64,000 bases of DNA from Chondrosia reniformis (taxonomy: Eukaryota > Porifera > Demospongiae > Chondrillida > Chondrillidae): NCBI GenBank assembly GCA_947172415.1, contig OX359190.1, positions 9,362,001-9,426,000 on the forward strand, given 5' to 3'. A model generated the notes under the pieces. The model did not search any database, was not told the origin of the DNA, and saw nothing but the letters and a program-made list of their open reading frames with translations. A program made the position numbers and the translations under genes. This document shows, piece after piece, positions 10,514-23,880 of the stretch. Numbering within the stretch: the first letter of the stretch is position 1; each line of letters starts with the position of its first letter.

Positions 10514-11257
10514 TATCTATTAATGCTCACATGACACACGAGGTATGATGTCAATTTAGGAGGAGCTAATACTGCCATTATCAACCCCATTATACTAGTC
10601 TGTTGTGCTAAGTATTGCAAGAATAGATTGCCACTTCATATAGCAAATGGCAATCAGTATTGACTCTTAGTCATATGAATTATCCCTTTCAAACCCCAAT
10701 TTTGAGGTAGGGGCTAGGAGTAATTATAGGGTTTATTATGTAAGTGTTATTATACTACATTTATATGCTTGATATGTCAACACACCTAATATAAGTAACT
10801 CTATCAAATCTGTAATCAGCAGCAGAGAGCTAAGATCCATATGCAAGCTTACAGTTATTAATTTACCTATACAGTATATAATTTACATTTTACTTTACTG
10901 ATATTATGTACATTCCCCATACACATCACTTTAGAGCAAGCATGAGTTGCACCATGATATGATATGTTTTTTTCATCTCAAATGACTATTACTGGCCATG
11001 CATGGGAGGTTATCACAATCACGATCATGTTAATTAATCATAATTGGTTGCCACTAAATAGGACTTCAGTTCACCAGCCAAGATTAGACTTCGGTCACTT
11101 GACCGGTCTTGTGTAGTATGCTCCAGTGATTATTCATTAATCACTTCACAGTTAATCAAATAATAGATTTACAATACGTACGTATAGCAAACAAATTGAA
11201 TGAATGTACTAAGGAAAATATGAATATAAAATTCACTGATAAAACACAAGTTAGATA
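10514..11257. other. Spacer between genes 4 and 5
   Basis: No gene. Typical short array spacer: 5' box of gene 4, the tgccacttc/gcaatgg inverted pair, then the tgcaagcttacagttatt landmark at about 10,843 and a 3' half almost identical to positions 1-418. Confidence 0.6.
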
Positions 11258-13084
11258 CTAGTCTGTCTTAATGTCAACACTGAAGTAAAGACAACCATTT
11301 CTCAAGAAAATATTGTTCTCTTGTGTGTTATGGGATATGACAGTATGGGGGATGCATTTATGGTAACCCCAGGCTTGGGCTCTCCCTTCTTTAACACGAC
11401 CACTCGCAACTTCTAGAACATGTCTGTCATAGATAAAGGTACGTGAGCGATGGTTATCTGGCTGTAGTTGGTTTAGTAAGGTGACTGTGGTTGTTCCTCT
11501 GAATGGCCACTTGAGATTGTCATCATATTCGCCTTTCATCAGACATGTAAACACTGACACATGTGTACCTTTACCATTAGCATAAACACGCAGACACATC
11601 TTGTAACCTCCAAAATGAGAGTAGAATGGAGCACTGTACCATTCTCTGATCATCCTGGGTTTAGATTCAAATCCAGACAGTCGGATAATGTGAGGTGGTT
11701 GATATGAGAGAGGGGCACTCAGCCATGATCCAGGAGGTACTGAGGGTGTGGATTCTTCATTTGTATGGAAATCTCCTGGTTCTACTTCAACACTGTCTAT
11801 TCGGAAGTAGAGAGCATCTCCTTTCAAATAGCAACTATTCTTCTCTTCTTTGTACTTCAGGTCATTGTGTGAAATTAGTGTATGTGTACCCCAACCAGCT
11901 CCTCTTCCTTTCATAACTCGGCTGGTATAGTCTCCAGTAATCTCTTCAGCATAATCAATTTTAACGAAGCAATGGTTATTTGATTGTAGTTGGTCTAGTA
12001 AGGTGACTGTGATTGTTCCTCTGAATGGCCACTTGAGATTGTCATCATTTTCACCTTTCATCAGACATGTAAACACTGAAACGTGTCTACCTTTACCATC
12101 ACCAAATCCGTTGGCATAAACGTTCAGACACATCTTTTAACCTCCAAAATGAGAGTAGAAAGGAGCACTGGACCATATTTTATTCTGTTTCTTCATGATA
12201 TCAAAATTATCCATCCTTATAATCAAAGGAGGAAGAGGGTAACAGGAAGGCTTAGAGCAAAGCCAGTGGCGAAATGGAGGTTCATAAGGTTCCCTTGAAC
12301 AAGATCTAGACAAAGCCATAGAAAGTCCACTTACAGTATCCAATGTCTTCTCCATGTGACCGTCCTTCTCATCTTGAAGATGCTTATTATGATCCTTCCT
12401 CTTAATCACTAAATCACATCCCATTTTGGAATATTCACAAGCTACCAGTTCTTCCTCACATGTTGCTAAATGATGCTTCATGTCACCACGTTTCACTGTC
12501 TTCCTACATCCAGCAGGACAAGGAAGAGGAAAGGAAGTGCAGATGGTGTAGTGGGAAGTAGTGATTAAGTCAAACACTCCTTCTCGTCCACAGTGATGAC
12601 AGGAAAGTGGACGAAGCTTGCATTCTTTGTCAGCATGATCCTTTATTTTATGTCGCTGACCTCTCACTCCACACTTCATAGGGCAGGGTATTACCTCAAA
12701 AGAACACTTTCTGGTCATGTGATCATCACACTCTCCAAGAATTCCCTGCCACTTACAACCTCGTTTACTATTCAAACATTTCACCTGTAGATTTCTAACT
12801 CTCCTCATTGTTCGATTATCAGGAAAGATCTGACAGTTAACTCTACAAACAGGACATTGATTTAAGATCTTGATACATGCAGCACAAAAAACATGGCCGC
12901 AAGATGTCTGTTTAGCATCATTAACCAGTTCAAGGCAAATGGGACATTTCAGTTCTTTAAGTAGTCCTGGATCCTCCAACAGGAAAGTGTACTCTTTCCC
13001 CTTGTACCTAAACTCTTTTGAATACAGGCCATCTACTCTCTTTACAAAATACTGTGCAGCTTGTTTTGATTTACTAAAAGCCAT
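11258..13084 (-). pseudogene. TRAF gene 5, broken by one nonsense codon
   Basis: The reading frame is that of a full-length copy throughout, but the codon after SHFGG in MATH1, TAC (Tyr) in every other copy, is TAA here (12,137-12,139), a single C-to-A change on the gene strand. The first piece (13,084 to 12,140, 315 residues) would give RING, zinc fingers and the beginning of MATH1. The remainder is an open frame of 291 codons from an in-frame ATG at 12,133. There are no frameshifts, so the break is recent. Both MATH loops are of the gene 3/7 type, and like gene 7 it lacks four residues in the MATH2 hairpin (ANGKGTH). A truncated RING/zinc-finger protein without MATH could still be made and act dominantly, but this is speculation. 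Confidence 0.88.
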
Positions 13085-13585
13085 TGTCAATTAATGCTCA
13101 CATGACACACATGAGATATGATGTCATTTTAGGAGGAGCTAATACTGCCATTATCAACTACATTATACTGCAAGAATATGTAGATTGCCACTTCTTGTAG
13201 GAAATGGCAATTCAAATAGACTCTTAGTACAATATATGGTGTTCATATACATGTAGTAAGACACTTAACATACAATTACTGAAGTGAACTACACGTTCAT
13301 ATCACAACTATAGGATGATGACACTTACAATGAATACCAACATTGAATCACACATTATTATGAATTATCATTTTCAAACTCCAATTTTGAGGTAGGGACT
13401 AGGAGTAATTATAGGGTTTATTACAGTATGTAAGTGTTATTATAATATATGCTTGATATGCCGACACACCTAATATAAGTAACTCAATCAGAATCTGAAA
13501 TCAGCAGTAGAGAGCTAAGACCCATATACAAGCTTACAGCTTTTTTATTTACCTATGTATGACTTACATTTTACTTTACTGGTAT

Positions 13586-14095
13586 TATCAGAGAGTATGG
13601 TAGTACTCTCTAAGTAGGATTGGCCGAAAAAAAGATGGCCGCCCTATCTAATGTATTACCCATTAACACCTCATAAATCGCCAACGAAGCGATTTTCGGT
13701 TATATTCGGTTATTTGCAGCCATTCAGGCACTCTTTTCTAAATACCAAAACGTCTTTCGACGCTCTACAGCGTTCAAAAAGCGGTTAATCAGGAATAGGC
13801 CCATTCCCGAAATTCATTTTTTCTTCTTTTGTCAAATGGACTAGCGCTAATATGCGAACTTATGCGGACACTTTCAAGTTATAAATCGTTATAAATGGTT
13901 CCGAAATAGGAAATAGACATCCCTAAGTCCGAATGCGCTCTACAGGAAACAGGTTAATTACGATAAGCGAAAATTGAGGTCTTCTCGGCCGCCATTTTTA
14001 GATAAAAGATCATGGTTTTTGGCATATTTCTCTTGTCTGAGACGTTATTTCGAGATTTTCGTCAAGAAATTTACAAATCAATTTAAAACAAGTAA
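13586..14095. mobile_element. Non-coding element with atggccgcc / ggcggccat ends
   Basis: Starts with the same atcagagagtatggtagtac block as the elements at 5,570 and 32,970. Here it contains about 500 bases with slightly higher GC, and has aagatggccgccc near the left end and cggccgccattttta near the right end in inverted orientation. No open frame of interest. It looks like a non-autonomous DNA transposon; target-site duplications could not be assigned with confidence. Confidence 0.45.
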
Positions 14096-14120
14096 TATTA
14101 AGAAGAAAAGGAGGAATACA

Positions 14121-14417
14121 AGTAAATAAAAAACATTTACAAAAATGATGTTAGAAGTAGGAATGGCAGTGTTCACTAATACATCTGCAAAAACATCGAA
14201 ACAAAACACTGATTATATGATAAGGCTAATCATACAGAAGTTGCATATATACTGAAATTTAATAACTTAACCATACACTTCTGTATTTGAGCGTACCATT
14301 CCTACTTCAGGTTAGTGCGTGGTTAGTGTCTTGTTTCGATGCTTTTTGCAGATGTATTAGTGAACACTGCCATTCCTACTTCTAACATCATTTTTGTAAA
14401 TGTTTTTTATTTACTTT
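14121..14417. mobile_element. Foldback (MITE-like) element with ~92-bp inverted arms
   Basis: The left arm 14,121-14,211 (aagtaaataaaaaacatt...) is the near-perfect reverse complement of the right arm 14,325-14,417 (...aatgttttttatttactt), with about 113 bases between. No coding capacity. The right half resembles the ends of the blocks at 5,800-5,880 and 33,190-33,260. An arm of this length with few differences indicates a fairly recent insertion or maintenance by recombination. Confidence 0.8.
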
Positions 14418-14773
14418 TGTAGGATACATTCCCCATACACATCACTTTAGAGCAAGCATGAGTTGCACCATGATATGGTATGTTTTTTTCATCTCAAATG
14501 ACTATTATTGGCCATGGGAGGTTATCACAATCACGATCACGTTAATTAATCACAATTGGTTGCCACTAAATAGGACTTCAGTTCACCAGCCAAGATTAGA
14601 CTTCGGTCACTTGACCGGTCTTGTGTAGTATGCTCCAGTGATTATTCATTAATCACTTCACAGTTAATCAAATAATAGATATACAGTACGTATGTCTGGT
14701 AAACAAATTAAATGAATATACTAAGCAAAATATTAATATAAAATTCACAGTTAATTAAAAGACAAGTTAGATA

Positions 14774-16578
14774 CTAGTCTGTCTTAATGTCAACACTGAA
14801 GTAAAGACAATCATACTTCAAGTAAACAATGTTCTTTTCTGTATTATGGGATAGCTCAGTATGGGGGATGAATTTATAGGAACCCCAGCCTCCAGATCTC
14901 CTTTCTTTAACACGAGCATTATAAACTTCTGAAGTGTTTTCATCATAGGTAATAGAACTCAAGTGATGGTTATCTGGCTGTAGTTGGTTGAGTAAGGTGA
15001 CTTTGATTGTTCCTCTGAATGGCCACTTGAGATTGTCATCATTTTCACCTTTCATCAGATGTGTGTACACTGACACGTGTGTACCTTCACAAGCACCAAT
15101 TCCATTGGCAAAAACACGCAGACACATCTTGTAACCTCCAAAATGAGAGTAGAATGGAGCACTGTACCATTCTGTGTTCATCCTGGTTTTAGATTCAAAT
15201 CCAGACAGTCGGATAATGTGAGGTGGCTGATATGAGAGAGGGGCACTCAGCCATGGTCCAGGAGGTGCTGAGGGAGTGGCCTCTTCGTCTGTATGGAAAT
15301 CTCCTGGTTCTACTTCAACACTGTCTATTCTGAAGTAGAGAGCATCTCCTTTCAAATAGCAACTATCCTTCTCTTCATTGTACTTCAGGTCATTGTATGA
15401 AATTAGTGTATGTGTACCCCAACCAGCTCCTCTTCCTTTCATAACTCGGTTGGCACAATCTCCTGCAAACTCTTCAACAAAATGAATATTACGCAAGTGA
15501 TGGTTATTTGATTGTTGTTGGTTGAGTAAAATGACAGTGATTGTTCCTCTGAATGGCCATATGAGATTGTCATCATTTTCACCTTTCATCAGACATGTGA
15601 ACACTGACACGTGTCTATCTTTGCCATCAACACTTCTATTGGCATTAACATGCAGACACATCTTGTAACCTCCAAAATGAGAGTAGAATGGAGCACTGTA
15701 CCATATTTTATTCTGTTTCTTCATGATATCAAACTTATCCATCCTTATAATCAAAAGAGAAAGAGGGTAACAGGAGGGCTTAGAGCAAAGCCAGTGGCAG
15801 AAGGGAAGTTCAAAAGGTTCCCTTGAACAAGATCTAGACAAAGCCATAGTAAGCCCACTTACAGTAACCAATGCTTTCTTCAGGTGGCTATCCTTCTCAT
15901 CTTGAAGATGCTTTTTGAGATCCTTCCTCTTAATCACTAAATCACATCCCATTTGGGAATACTTGCAAGCTACCAGTTCTTCCTCACATGTTGCTAAATG
16001 TTGCTTCATGTCACCTCGTTTAACTATCTTCCTACATCCAGCGGGACAAGGAAGAGGAAAGGAAGTGCAGATGGTGGATTAAGTCAAACACTCCTTCTCG
16101 TCCACAGTGACGACAGGGAAATGGACGCAGCTTGCATTCCTTGTTAGCGTGATCTCTCATTTTACGTTGCTGCCCTCTCACTCCACACCTCCGCTAAACA
16201 CTTGCTGGTCATGTGATCATTACACTCTCCAAGATCTCCCTGCCACTTGCAACCTTGCTTAGAATTCAAACATTTCACCTGTAGATTTCTAACCTGCCTC
16301 ATTGTTCGATTATCAGGAAAGATCTGACACTTAACTCTACAAATAGGACATTGATTTAAGACCTTGATACATCCAGCACAGAAAATATGGCCGCAAGATG
16401 TCTGTTTAGCATCATTAACCAGTTCAAGGCAAATGGGACATTTCAGTTCTTCAAGTAGTCCTGGATCCTTCAACAGGAAAGTGTATTCTTTCCCCTTGTA
16501 ACTAAACTCTTTTGAATAGAGGCCATCTACCCTCTTTACAAAATCCTGTGCAGCTTGTTTTGATTTACTTAAAGCCAT
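14774..16578 (-). pseudogene. TRAF gene 6, broken by two small deletions
   Basis: Relative to all other copies, about 20 bases are missing near 16,188-16,193 (first zinc-finger segment; the plus strand joins ctccacac to ctccgctaaacac) and 14 bases are missing near 16,077 (the plus strand joins gatggtg directly to gattaag). Together they remove 34 bases, so the frame is not restored. The 5' piece keeps an intact RING (ATG at 16,578). The 3' piece, open from at least 16,009 to 14,774 (411 codons), retains the last zinc fingers, MATH1 and MATH2. The MATH1 loop matches gene 2 and the MATH2 loop matches gene 1 (YNARV). It sits directly left of the satellite. Confidence 0.9.
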
Positions 16579-17129
16579 TGTCAATTAATGCTCACACGAC
16601 ACACTGAGGTATGTTATCATTTTGGGGAGGAGCTAATTAGATAAGTAGGAAGATAATTATCAACCCTTTTAGGTCTGTTGTGTTAGCAGTATATATTAGA
16701 ATAAAGCGTTATTGTAAGAATAGATTGCCACTTCATGTAGCATATGGTATACGTAGTCTTAAAAACTAATATACATATTATATATTTTACAATAAAGGTA
16801 GCAAGACAACATTTAACATACAGACGTGACATGTGCTATATATAAGGCATAGTTTAGTGAGTGGGTGCTACTATGAGTTATATATATAGGAGTGTAGTAG
16901 AAGGATAAAATAAGAATACGAAACAAGATAGTGATCATGTGATAGGCTAATCATGCAGAAGAAGCATACTTAATCCCCCCCACTACATCACATTAAAGCA
17001 TAGTTGCACCATCTGAGATAAAAAAAACATCAAGGAACACAAATAGCTACATTTTAGTGTTTGGGTACACCATATACGTACTTCAGCTATACTCTGATTT
17101 ACTGGCCATGGGAGTTGATCAAATTTATA
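16579..17129. other. Left half of the gene 6/7 spacer
   Basis: No gene. Paralogous to 4,295-4,857. Ends at gatcaaattta, where the satellite begins. Confidence 0.75.
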
Positions 17130-19274
17130 TATAACTCTGTAAAATGGAAAGTTAATAAGCTAAACCTTGGTGTCAGCATTCACAAACATGATTGAATCAT
17201 TTCCAAAGAGTTTTTGAAATTTTTATAAATCTTTACATTTGCCCTATCTCTCACCATACATTAATTTGGTATTCCAGTATATTAATGTACATTTGGTGCT
17301 CTAACTCTGTCAAATGGAAGGATATGAAGCTCAAACTTGTTGTCAGCATTCACAGACATGTATGAAACATTTCCAATGAGAATTTGAAATTTTCATAAAT
17401 CTTTACATTTGCCCTATCTCTCACCATACATTAATTTGTTATTCCAGTATATTAATGTACATTTGGTGCTCTAACTCTATCAAATGGAAGGATATGAAGC
17501 TCAAACTTGCTGTCAGCATTCACAGACATGTATGAAACATTTCCAATGAGAATTTGAAATTTTCATAAATCTTTACATTTGCCCTATCTCTCACCATACA
17601 TTAATTTGGTATTCCAGTATATTAATGTACATTTGGTGCTCTAACTCTGTAAAATGGAAAGATATGAAGCTCAAACTTGCTGTCAGCATTTACAGACATG
17701 TATGAAACATTTCCAATGAGAATTTGAAATTTTCATAAATCTTTACATTTGCCCTATCTCTCACCATACATTAGTTTGGTATTCCAGTATATTAATGTAC
17801 ATTTGGTGCTCTAACTCTGTCAAATGGAAAGATATGAAGCTAAACCTTGGTGTCAGCATTCACAAACATGATTGAATCATTTCCAAAGAGTTTTTGAAAT
17901 TTTTATATTTGCCCTATCTCTCACTATACATTAATTTGGTATTCCAGTATATTAATGTACATTTGGTGCTCTAACTCTGTCAAATGGAAAGATATGAAGC
18001 TCAAACTTGCTGTCAGCATTCACAGACATGTATGAAACATTTCCAATGAGAATTTGAAATTTTCATAACTCTTTACAATTGCCTTATCTCTCACCATACA
18101 TTAATTTGGTATTCCAGTATATTAATGTACATTTGGTGCTCTAACTCTGTCAAATGGAAAGATATGAAGCTCAAACTTGGTGTCTCTATTCACAGACATG
18201 TATGAAACATTTCCAATGAGAATTTGAAATTTTCATAACTCTTTACAATTGCCCTATCTCTCACCATACATTAATTTGGTATTCCAGTATATTAATGTAC
18301 ATTTGGTGTTCTAACTCTGTAAAATGGAAAGATATGAAGCTCAAACTTGCTGTCAGCATTCACAGACATGTATGAAACATTTCCAATGAGAATTTGAAAT
18401 TTTCATAAATTTTTATATTTGCCCTATCTCTCACTATACATTAATTTGGTATTCCAGTATATGAATGTACATTTGGTGCTCTAACTCTGTCAAATGGAAA
18501 GATATGAAGCTAAACCTTGGTGTCAGCATTCACAAACATGATTGAATCATTTCCAATGACAATTTGAAATTTTTATAAATCTTTACATTTGCCCTATCTC
18601 TCACCATACATTAATTTGGTATTCCAGTATATTAATGTACATTTGGTGCTCTAACTCTGTCAAATGGAAAGATATGAAGCTCAAACTTGGTGTCTCTATT
18701 CACAGACATGTATGAAACATTTCCAATGAGAATTTGAAATTTTCATAAATCTTTACAATTGCCTTATCTCTCACCATACATTAATTTGTTATTCCAGTAT
18801 ATTAATGTACATTTGGTGCTCTAACTCTGTCAAATGGAAAGATATGAAGCTCAAACTTGGTGTCTCTATTCACAGACATGTATGAAACATTTCCAATGAG
18901 AATTTAAAATTTTTATAACTCTTTACAATTGCCCTATCTCTCACCATACATTAATTTGGTATTCCAGTATATTAATGTACATTTGGTGTTCTAACTCTGT
19001 AAAATGGAAAGATATGAAGCTCAAACTTGGTGTCTCTATTCACAGACATGTATGAAACATTTCCAATGAGAATTTGAAATTTTCATAAATCTTTACATTT
19101 GCCCTATCTCTCACCATACATTAACTTAAATGTACATTTAGTGATGTAACTCTGTCAAATTGGTAAATTTGAAGCTTAAACTTGGTATCCACATTCACAT
19201 ACAAGTATGAAACATTTCCAAACAGTTTTAGAAATTTTGATTTCTACATAAATTTCTCATCATACATTAACTAA

Positions 19275-20335
19275 CCCTAATTGCGTAATACTATAAATGG
19301 CCGACCTTGAGTAGGCGTAAGAGTGAACATGCCGTACTGTATATATTTCTGAAAAAATAGAACTCTTTGAAAGATTTCTTATACACATGGATATGCACTG
19401 TGTAGTACTTGATTGTTGTTGAAGCAGTTTCTATCCACATATATTATATGGATGTCGTTAAAGTGAAATTTTGCCGATCGACGGCCAACGAAACTCCAAA
19501 GAAAAAAAGTTGGACCATACCGAACGCTACCATCCACGACGCTCAGAGGCCGGGATCGGTGGTAACGCTCTGCCGAGTTGAGCTTTGGGTGTCACTTGCG
19601 TGAGAAGAACCAGTTCTTCTCGATATGGCCGACTCATATGAATCCTAAGATATCAGATGCCAATCCCACATTACGTGGAACCCCCCCGAAATCCGGATTA
19701 TTGGTGAGCACGTCTCTATGGCACCAACCGATTAGGAGACAGCTTCAGAGTCTAAGCGCTACCAACCTCTATGGGAACCGCTACCACCATAGAGATGTGT
19801 CCAGGTAGGCCTACTTTATAAGGTTTTGCGCTTCTATTTAAACAAGAAAATTTCAAAAGGAAACGATTGTGGTTGGCGCTATTCCATACTTAAGAATAGG
19901 GTATTTGCGAGAAAAATGTAGTCAAATTATATCAAGTTAATTCGGGATGAGTGCATCGTTCCAAGCCATTTTAAAGGTATATCCAGTATTCGTGGTTCAT
20001 CTAGAAACTGGGAAAAATGGATAGAATCCTGTAAGTGTCTTGATTGGCGGAGGAGACCAACTTTTCTGGTCCCATGTAGTAACGATTTTAGCGAGAGGTG
20101 TTCCGATATGAACGTAAACTGGTATAACCAGCCACACTCAATCTCAATTGCTGTAATAGCATAATGGCTACCTGCCTCTATGTAAAGACCTTCTGACAGC
20201 TGTGTTCTGGACTGTCCCTGCGTGTTTCTAGTTGCCCCATTCATGTCAAAACATTCTAACTTCGTATGCCGATAATTTGCAAAATAGTATCGCACGATAT
20301 ATATGCTACACCCATTTAAGGTCGTATATTAGAAA
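19275..20335. repeat. Satellite-embedded core, copy 1
   Basis: About 1.06 kb of non-satellite sequence of higher GC, bounded on the left (about 19,107-19,275) and right (from about 20,335) by strongly diverged satellite monomers. It contains short open frames: plus 19,409-19,603 and 19,578-19,808, minus 19,927-20,295, and plus 19,922-20,164 without an ATG. The last is rich in Trp and Cys (NWEKWIESCKCLDWRRR) and looks more protein-like than the others. None is recognised. It could be the decayed coding part of a mobile element or a captured gene fragment. Copies 2 and 3 are almost identical. Confidence 0.75.
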
Positions 20336-21840
20336 TTTAATGTACATTAGAGTGCTGTAGCTCTGTCAAATGGAGAGATATGAAGCTTTAACTTAACGTC
20401 AGCATTCACAGACATGTTTGAAACATTTCCAATGAGAATTTGAAATTTTCATAAATCTTTACATTTGCCCTATCTCTCACCATACATTAATTTGGTATTC
20501 CAGTATATTAATGTACATTTGGTGCTCTAATTCTGTCAAATGGAAAGATATGAAGCTCAAACTTGCTGTCAGCATTCACAGACATGTATGAAACATTTCC
20601 AATGAGAATTTGAAATTTTCATAAATCTTTACATTTGCCCTATCTCTCACCATACATTAATTTCGTATACCAATACTTTAATGTACATTTGGTACTATAA
20701 CTCTGTAAAATGGAAAGTTAATAAGCTAAACCTTGGTGTCAGCATTCACAAACATGATTGAATCATTTCCAAAGAGTTTTTGAAATTTTTATAAATCTTT
20801 ACATTTGCCCTATCTCTCACCATACATTAGTTTGGTATTCCAGTATATTAATGTACATTTGGTGCTCTAATTCTGTCAAATGGAAAGATATGAAGCTCAA
20901 ACTTGCTGTCAGCATTCACACACATGTATGAAACATTTCCAATGAGAATTTGAAATTTTCATAAATCTTTACATTTGCCCTATCTCTCCCCATACATTAA
21001 TTTGGTATTCCAGTATATTAATGTACATTTGGTGCTCTAACTCTGTAAAATGGAAAGATATGAAGCTCAAACTTGCTGTCAGCATTCACAGACATGTATG
21101 AAACATTTCCAATGAGAATTTGAAATTTTCATAAATCTTTACATTTGCCCTATCTCTCACTATACATTAATTTGGTATTCCAGTATATGAATGTACATTT
21201 GGTGCTCTAACTCTGTAAAATGGAAAGATATGAAGCTCAAACTTGGTGTCTCTATTCACAGACATGTATGAAATATTTCCAATGACAATTTGAAATTTTC
21301 ATAAATCTTTACATTTGCCCTATCTCTCACCATACATTAGTTTGGTATTCCAGTATATTAATGTACATTTGGTGCTCTAACTCTGTCAAATGGAAAGATA
21401 TGAAGCTCAAACTTGCTGTCAGCATTTACAGACATGTATGAAACATTTCCAATGAGAATTTGAAATTTTCATAAATCTTTACATTTGCCCTATCTCTCAC
21501 CATACATTAGTTTGGTATTCCAGTATATAAATGTACATTTGGTGCTCTAATTCTGTCAAATGGAAAGATATGAAGCTCAAACTTGCTGTCAGCATTCACA
21601 GACATGTATGAAACATTTCCAATGAGAATTTGAAATTTTCATAAATCTTTACATTTGCCCTATCTCTCACCATACATTAGTTTGGTATTCCAGTATATGA
21701 ATGTACATTTGGTGCTCTAATTCTGTCAAATGGAAAGATATGAAGCTCAAACTTGCTGTCAGCATTCACAGACATGTATGAAACATTTCCAATGAGAATT
21801 TGAAATTTTCATAAATCTTTACATTTGCCCTATCTCTCCC

Positions 21841-23880
21841 CATACATTAATTTGGTATTCCAGTATATGAATGTACATTTGGTGCTCTAACTCTGTAACA
21901 TGGAAAGATATGAAGCTCAAACTTGCTGTCAGCATTTACAGACATGTATGAAACATTTCCAATGACAATTTGAAATTTTCATAAATCTTTACATTTGCCC
22001 TATCTCTCACCATACATTAATTTGGTATTCCAGTATATTAATGTACATTTGGTGCTCTAACTCTGTCAAATGGAAAGATATGAAGCTCAAACTTGCTGTC
22101 AGCATTTACAGACATGTATGAAACATTTCCAATGAGAATTTGAAATTTTCATAAATCTTTACATTTGCCCTATCTCTCACCATACATTAGTTTGGTATTC
22201 CAGTATATTAATGTACATTTGGTGCTCTAATTCTGTCAAATGGAAAGATATGAAGCTCAAACTTGCTGTCAGCATTCACAGACATGTATGAAACATTTCC
22301 AATGAGAATTTGAAATTTTCATAAATCTTTACATTTGCCCTATCTCTCACCATACATTAGTTTGGTATTCCAGTATATTAATGTACATTTGGTGCTCTAA
22401 TTCTGTCAAATGGAAAGATATGAAGCTCAAACTTGCTGTCAGCATTCACAGACATGTATGAAACATTTCCAATGAGAATTTGAAATTTTCATAAATCTTT
22501 ACATTTGCCCTATCTCTCACCATACATTAGTTTGGTATTCCAGTATATTAATGTACATTTGGTGCTCTAACTCTGTCAAATGGAAAGATATGAAGCTACA
22601 CCTTGGTGTCAGCATTCACAGTCATGTATGAAACATTTCCAATGACAATTTGAAATTTTCATAAACCTATACATTTGCCCTATCTCTCACCATACATTAG
22701 TTTGGTATTCCAGTATATTAATGTACATTTGGTGCTCTAACTCTGTCAAATGGAAATATATGAAAGTCAAACTTGCTGTCAGCATTCACAGACATGTATG
22801 AAACATTTCCAATGACAATTTGAAATTTTCATAAATCTTTACATTTGCCCTATCTCTCCCCATACATTAATTTGGTATTCCAGTATATGAATGTACATTT
22901 GGTGCTCTAACTCTGTAACATGGAAAGATATGAAGCTCAAACTTGCTGTCAGCATTTACAGACATGTATGAAACATTTCCAATGACAATTTGAAATTTTC
23001 ATAAATCTTTACATTTGCCCTATCTCTCACCATACATTAATTTGGTATTCCAGTATATTAATGTACATTTGGTGCTCTAACTCTGTCAAATGGAAAGATA
23101 TGAAGCTCAAACTTGCTGTCAGCATTTACAGACATGTATGAAACATTTCCAATGAGAATTTGAAATTTTCATAAATCTTTACATTTGCCCTATCTCTCAC
23201 CATACATTAGTTTGGTATTCCAGTATATTAATGTACATTTGGTGCTCTAATTCTGTCAAATGGAAAGATATGAAGCTCAAACTTGCTGTCAGCATTCACA
23301 GACATGTATGAAACATTTCCAATGAGAATTTGAAATTTTCATAAATCTTTACATTTGCCCTATCTCTCACCATACATTAGTTTGGTATTCCAGTATATTA
23401 ATGTACATTTGGTGCTCTAATTCTGTCAAATGGAAAGATATGAAGCTCAAACTTGCTGTCAGCATTCACAGACATGTATGAAACATTTCCAATGAGAATT
23501 TGAAATTTTCATAAATCTTTACATTTGCCCTATCTCTCACCATACATTAGTTTGGTATTCCAGTATATTAATGTACATTTGGTGCTCTAACTCTGTCAAA
23601 TGGAAAGATATGAAGCTACACCTTGGTGTCAGCATTCACAGTCATGTATGAAACATTTCCAATGACAATTTGAAATTTTCATAAACCTATACATTTGCCC
23701 TATCTCTCACCATACATTAGTTTGGTATTCCAGTATATTAATGTACATTTGGTGCTCTAACTCTGTCAAATGGAAATATATGAAAGTCAAACTTGCTGTC
23801 AGCATTCACAGACATGTATGAAACATTTCCAATGACAATTTGAAATTTTCATAAATCTTTACATTTGCCCTATCTCTCAC
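21841..23880. repeat. Higher-order repeat: two 1,020-bp six-monomer blocks
   Basis: Positions 21,841-22,860 and 22,861-23,880 are near-identical, including private variants such as ctctgtaacatgg, gaagctacaccttgg, ataaacctatacattt and ggaaatatatgaaagtc at the same offsets. Six 170-bp monomers per block. Confidence 0.85.

Larger units (their letters stand above)
13085..14773. other. Spacer between genes 5 and 6, enlarged by insertions
   Basis: No gene. The first 500 bases are ordinary spacer. They are followed by about 850 bases of inserted material (13,586-14,420), after which ordinary spacer resumes at about 14,424 (gatacattccccatacac). The insertion interrupts the spacer between ttactttactggtattat and gatacattcc, as seen by comparison with 10,890-10,920. 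Confidence 0.7.

Noticed and set aside
19275-20335. rRNA, 5S or tRNA gene in the satellite core
   Set aside because: The higher GC suggested an RNA gene, but no 5S internal control, tRNA box A/B pattern or rRNA motif was found.
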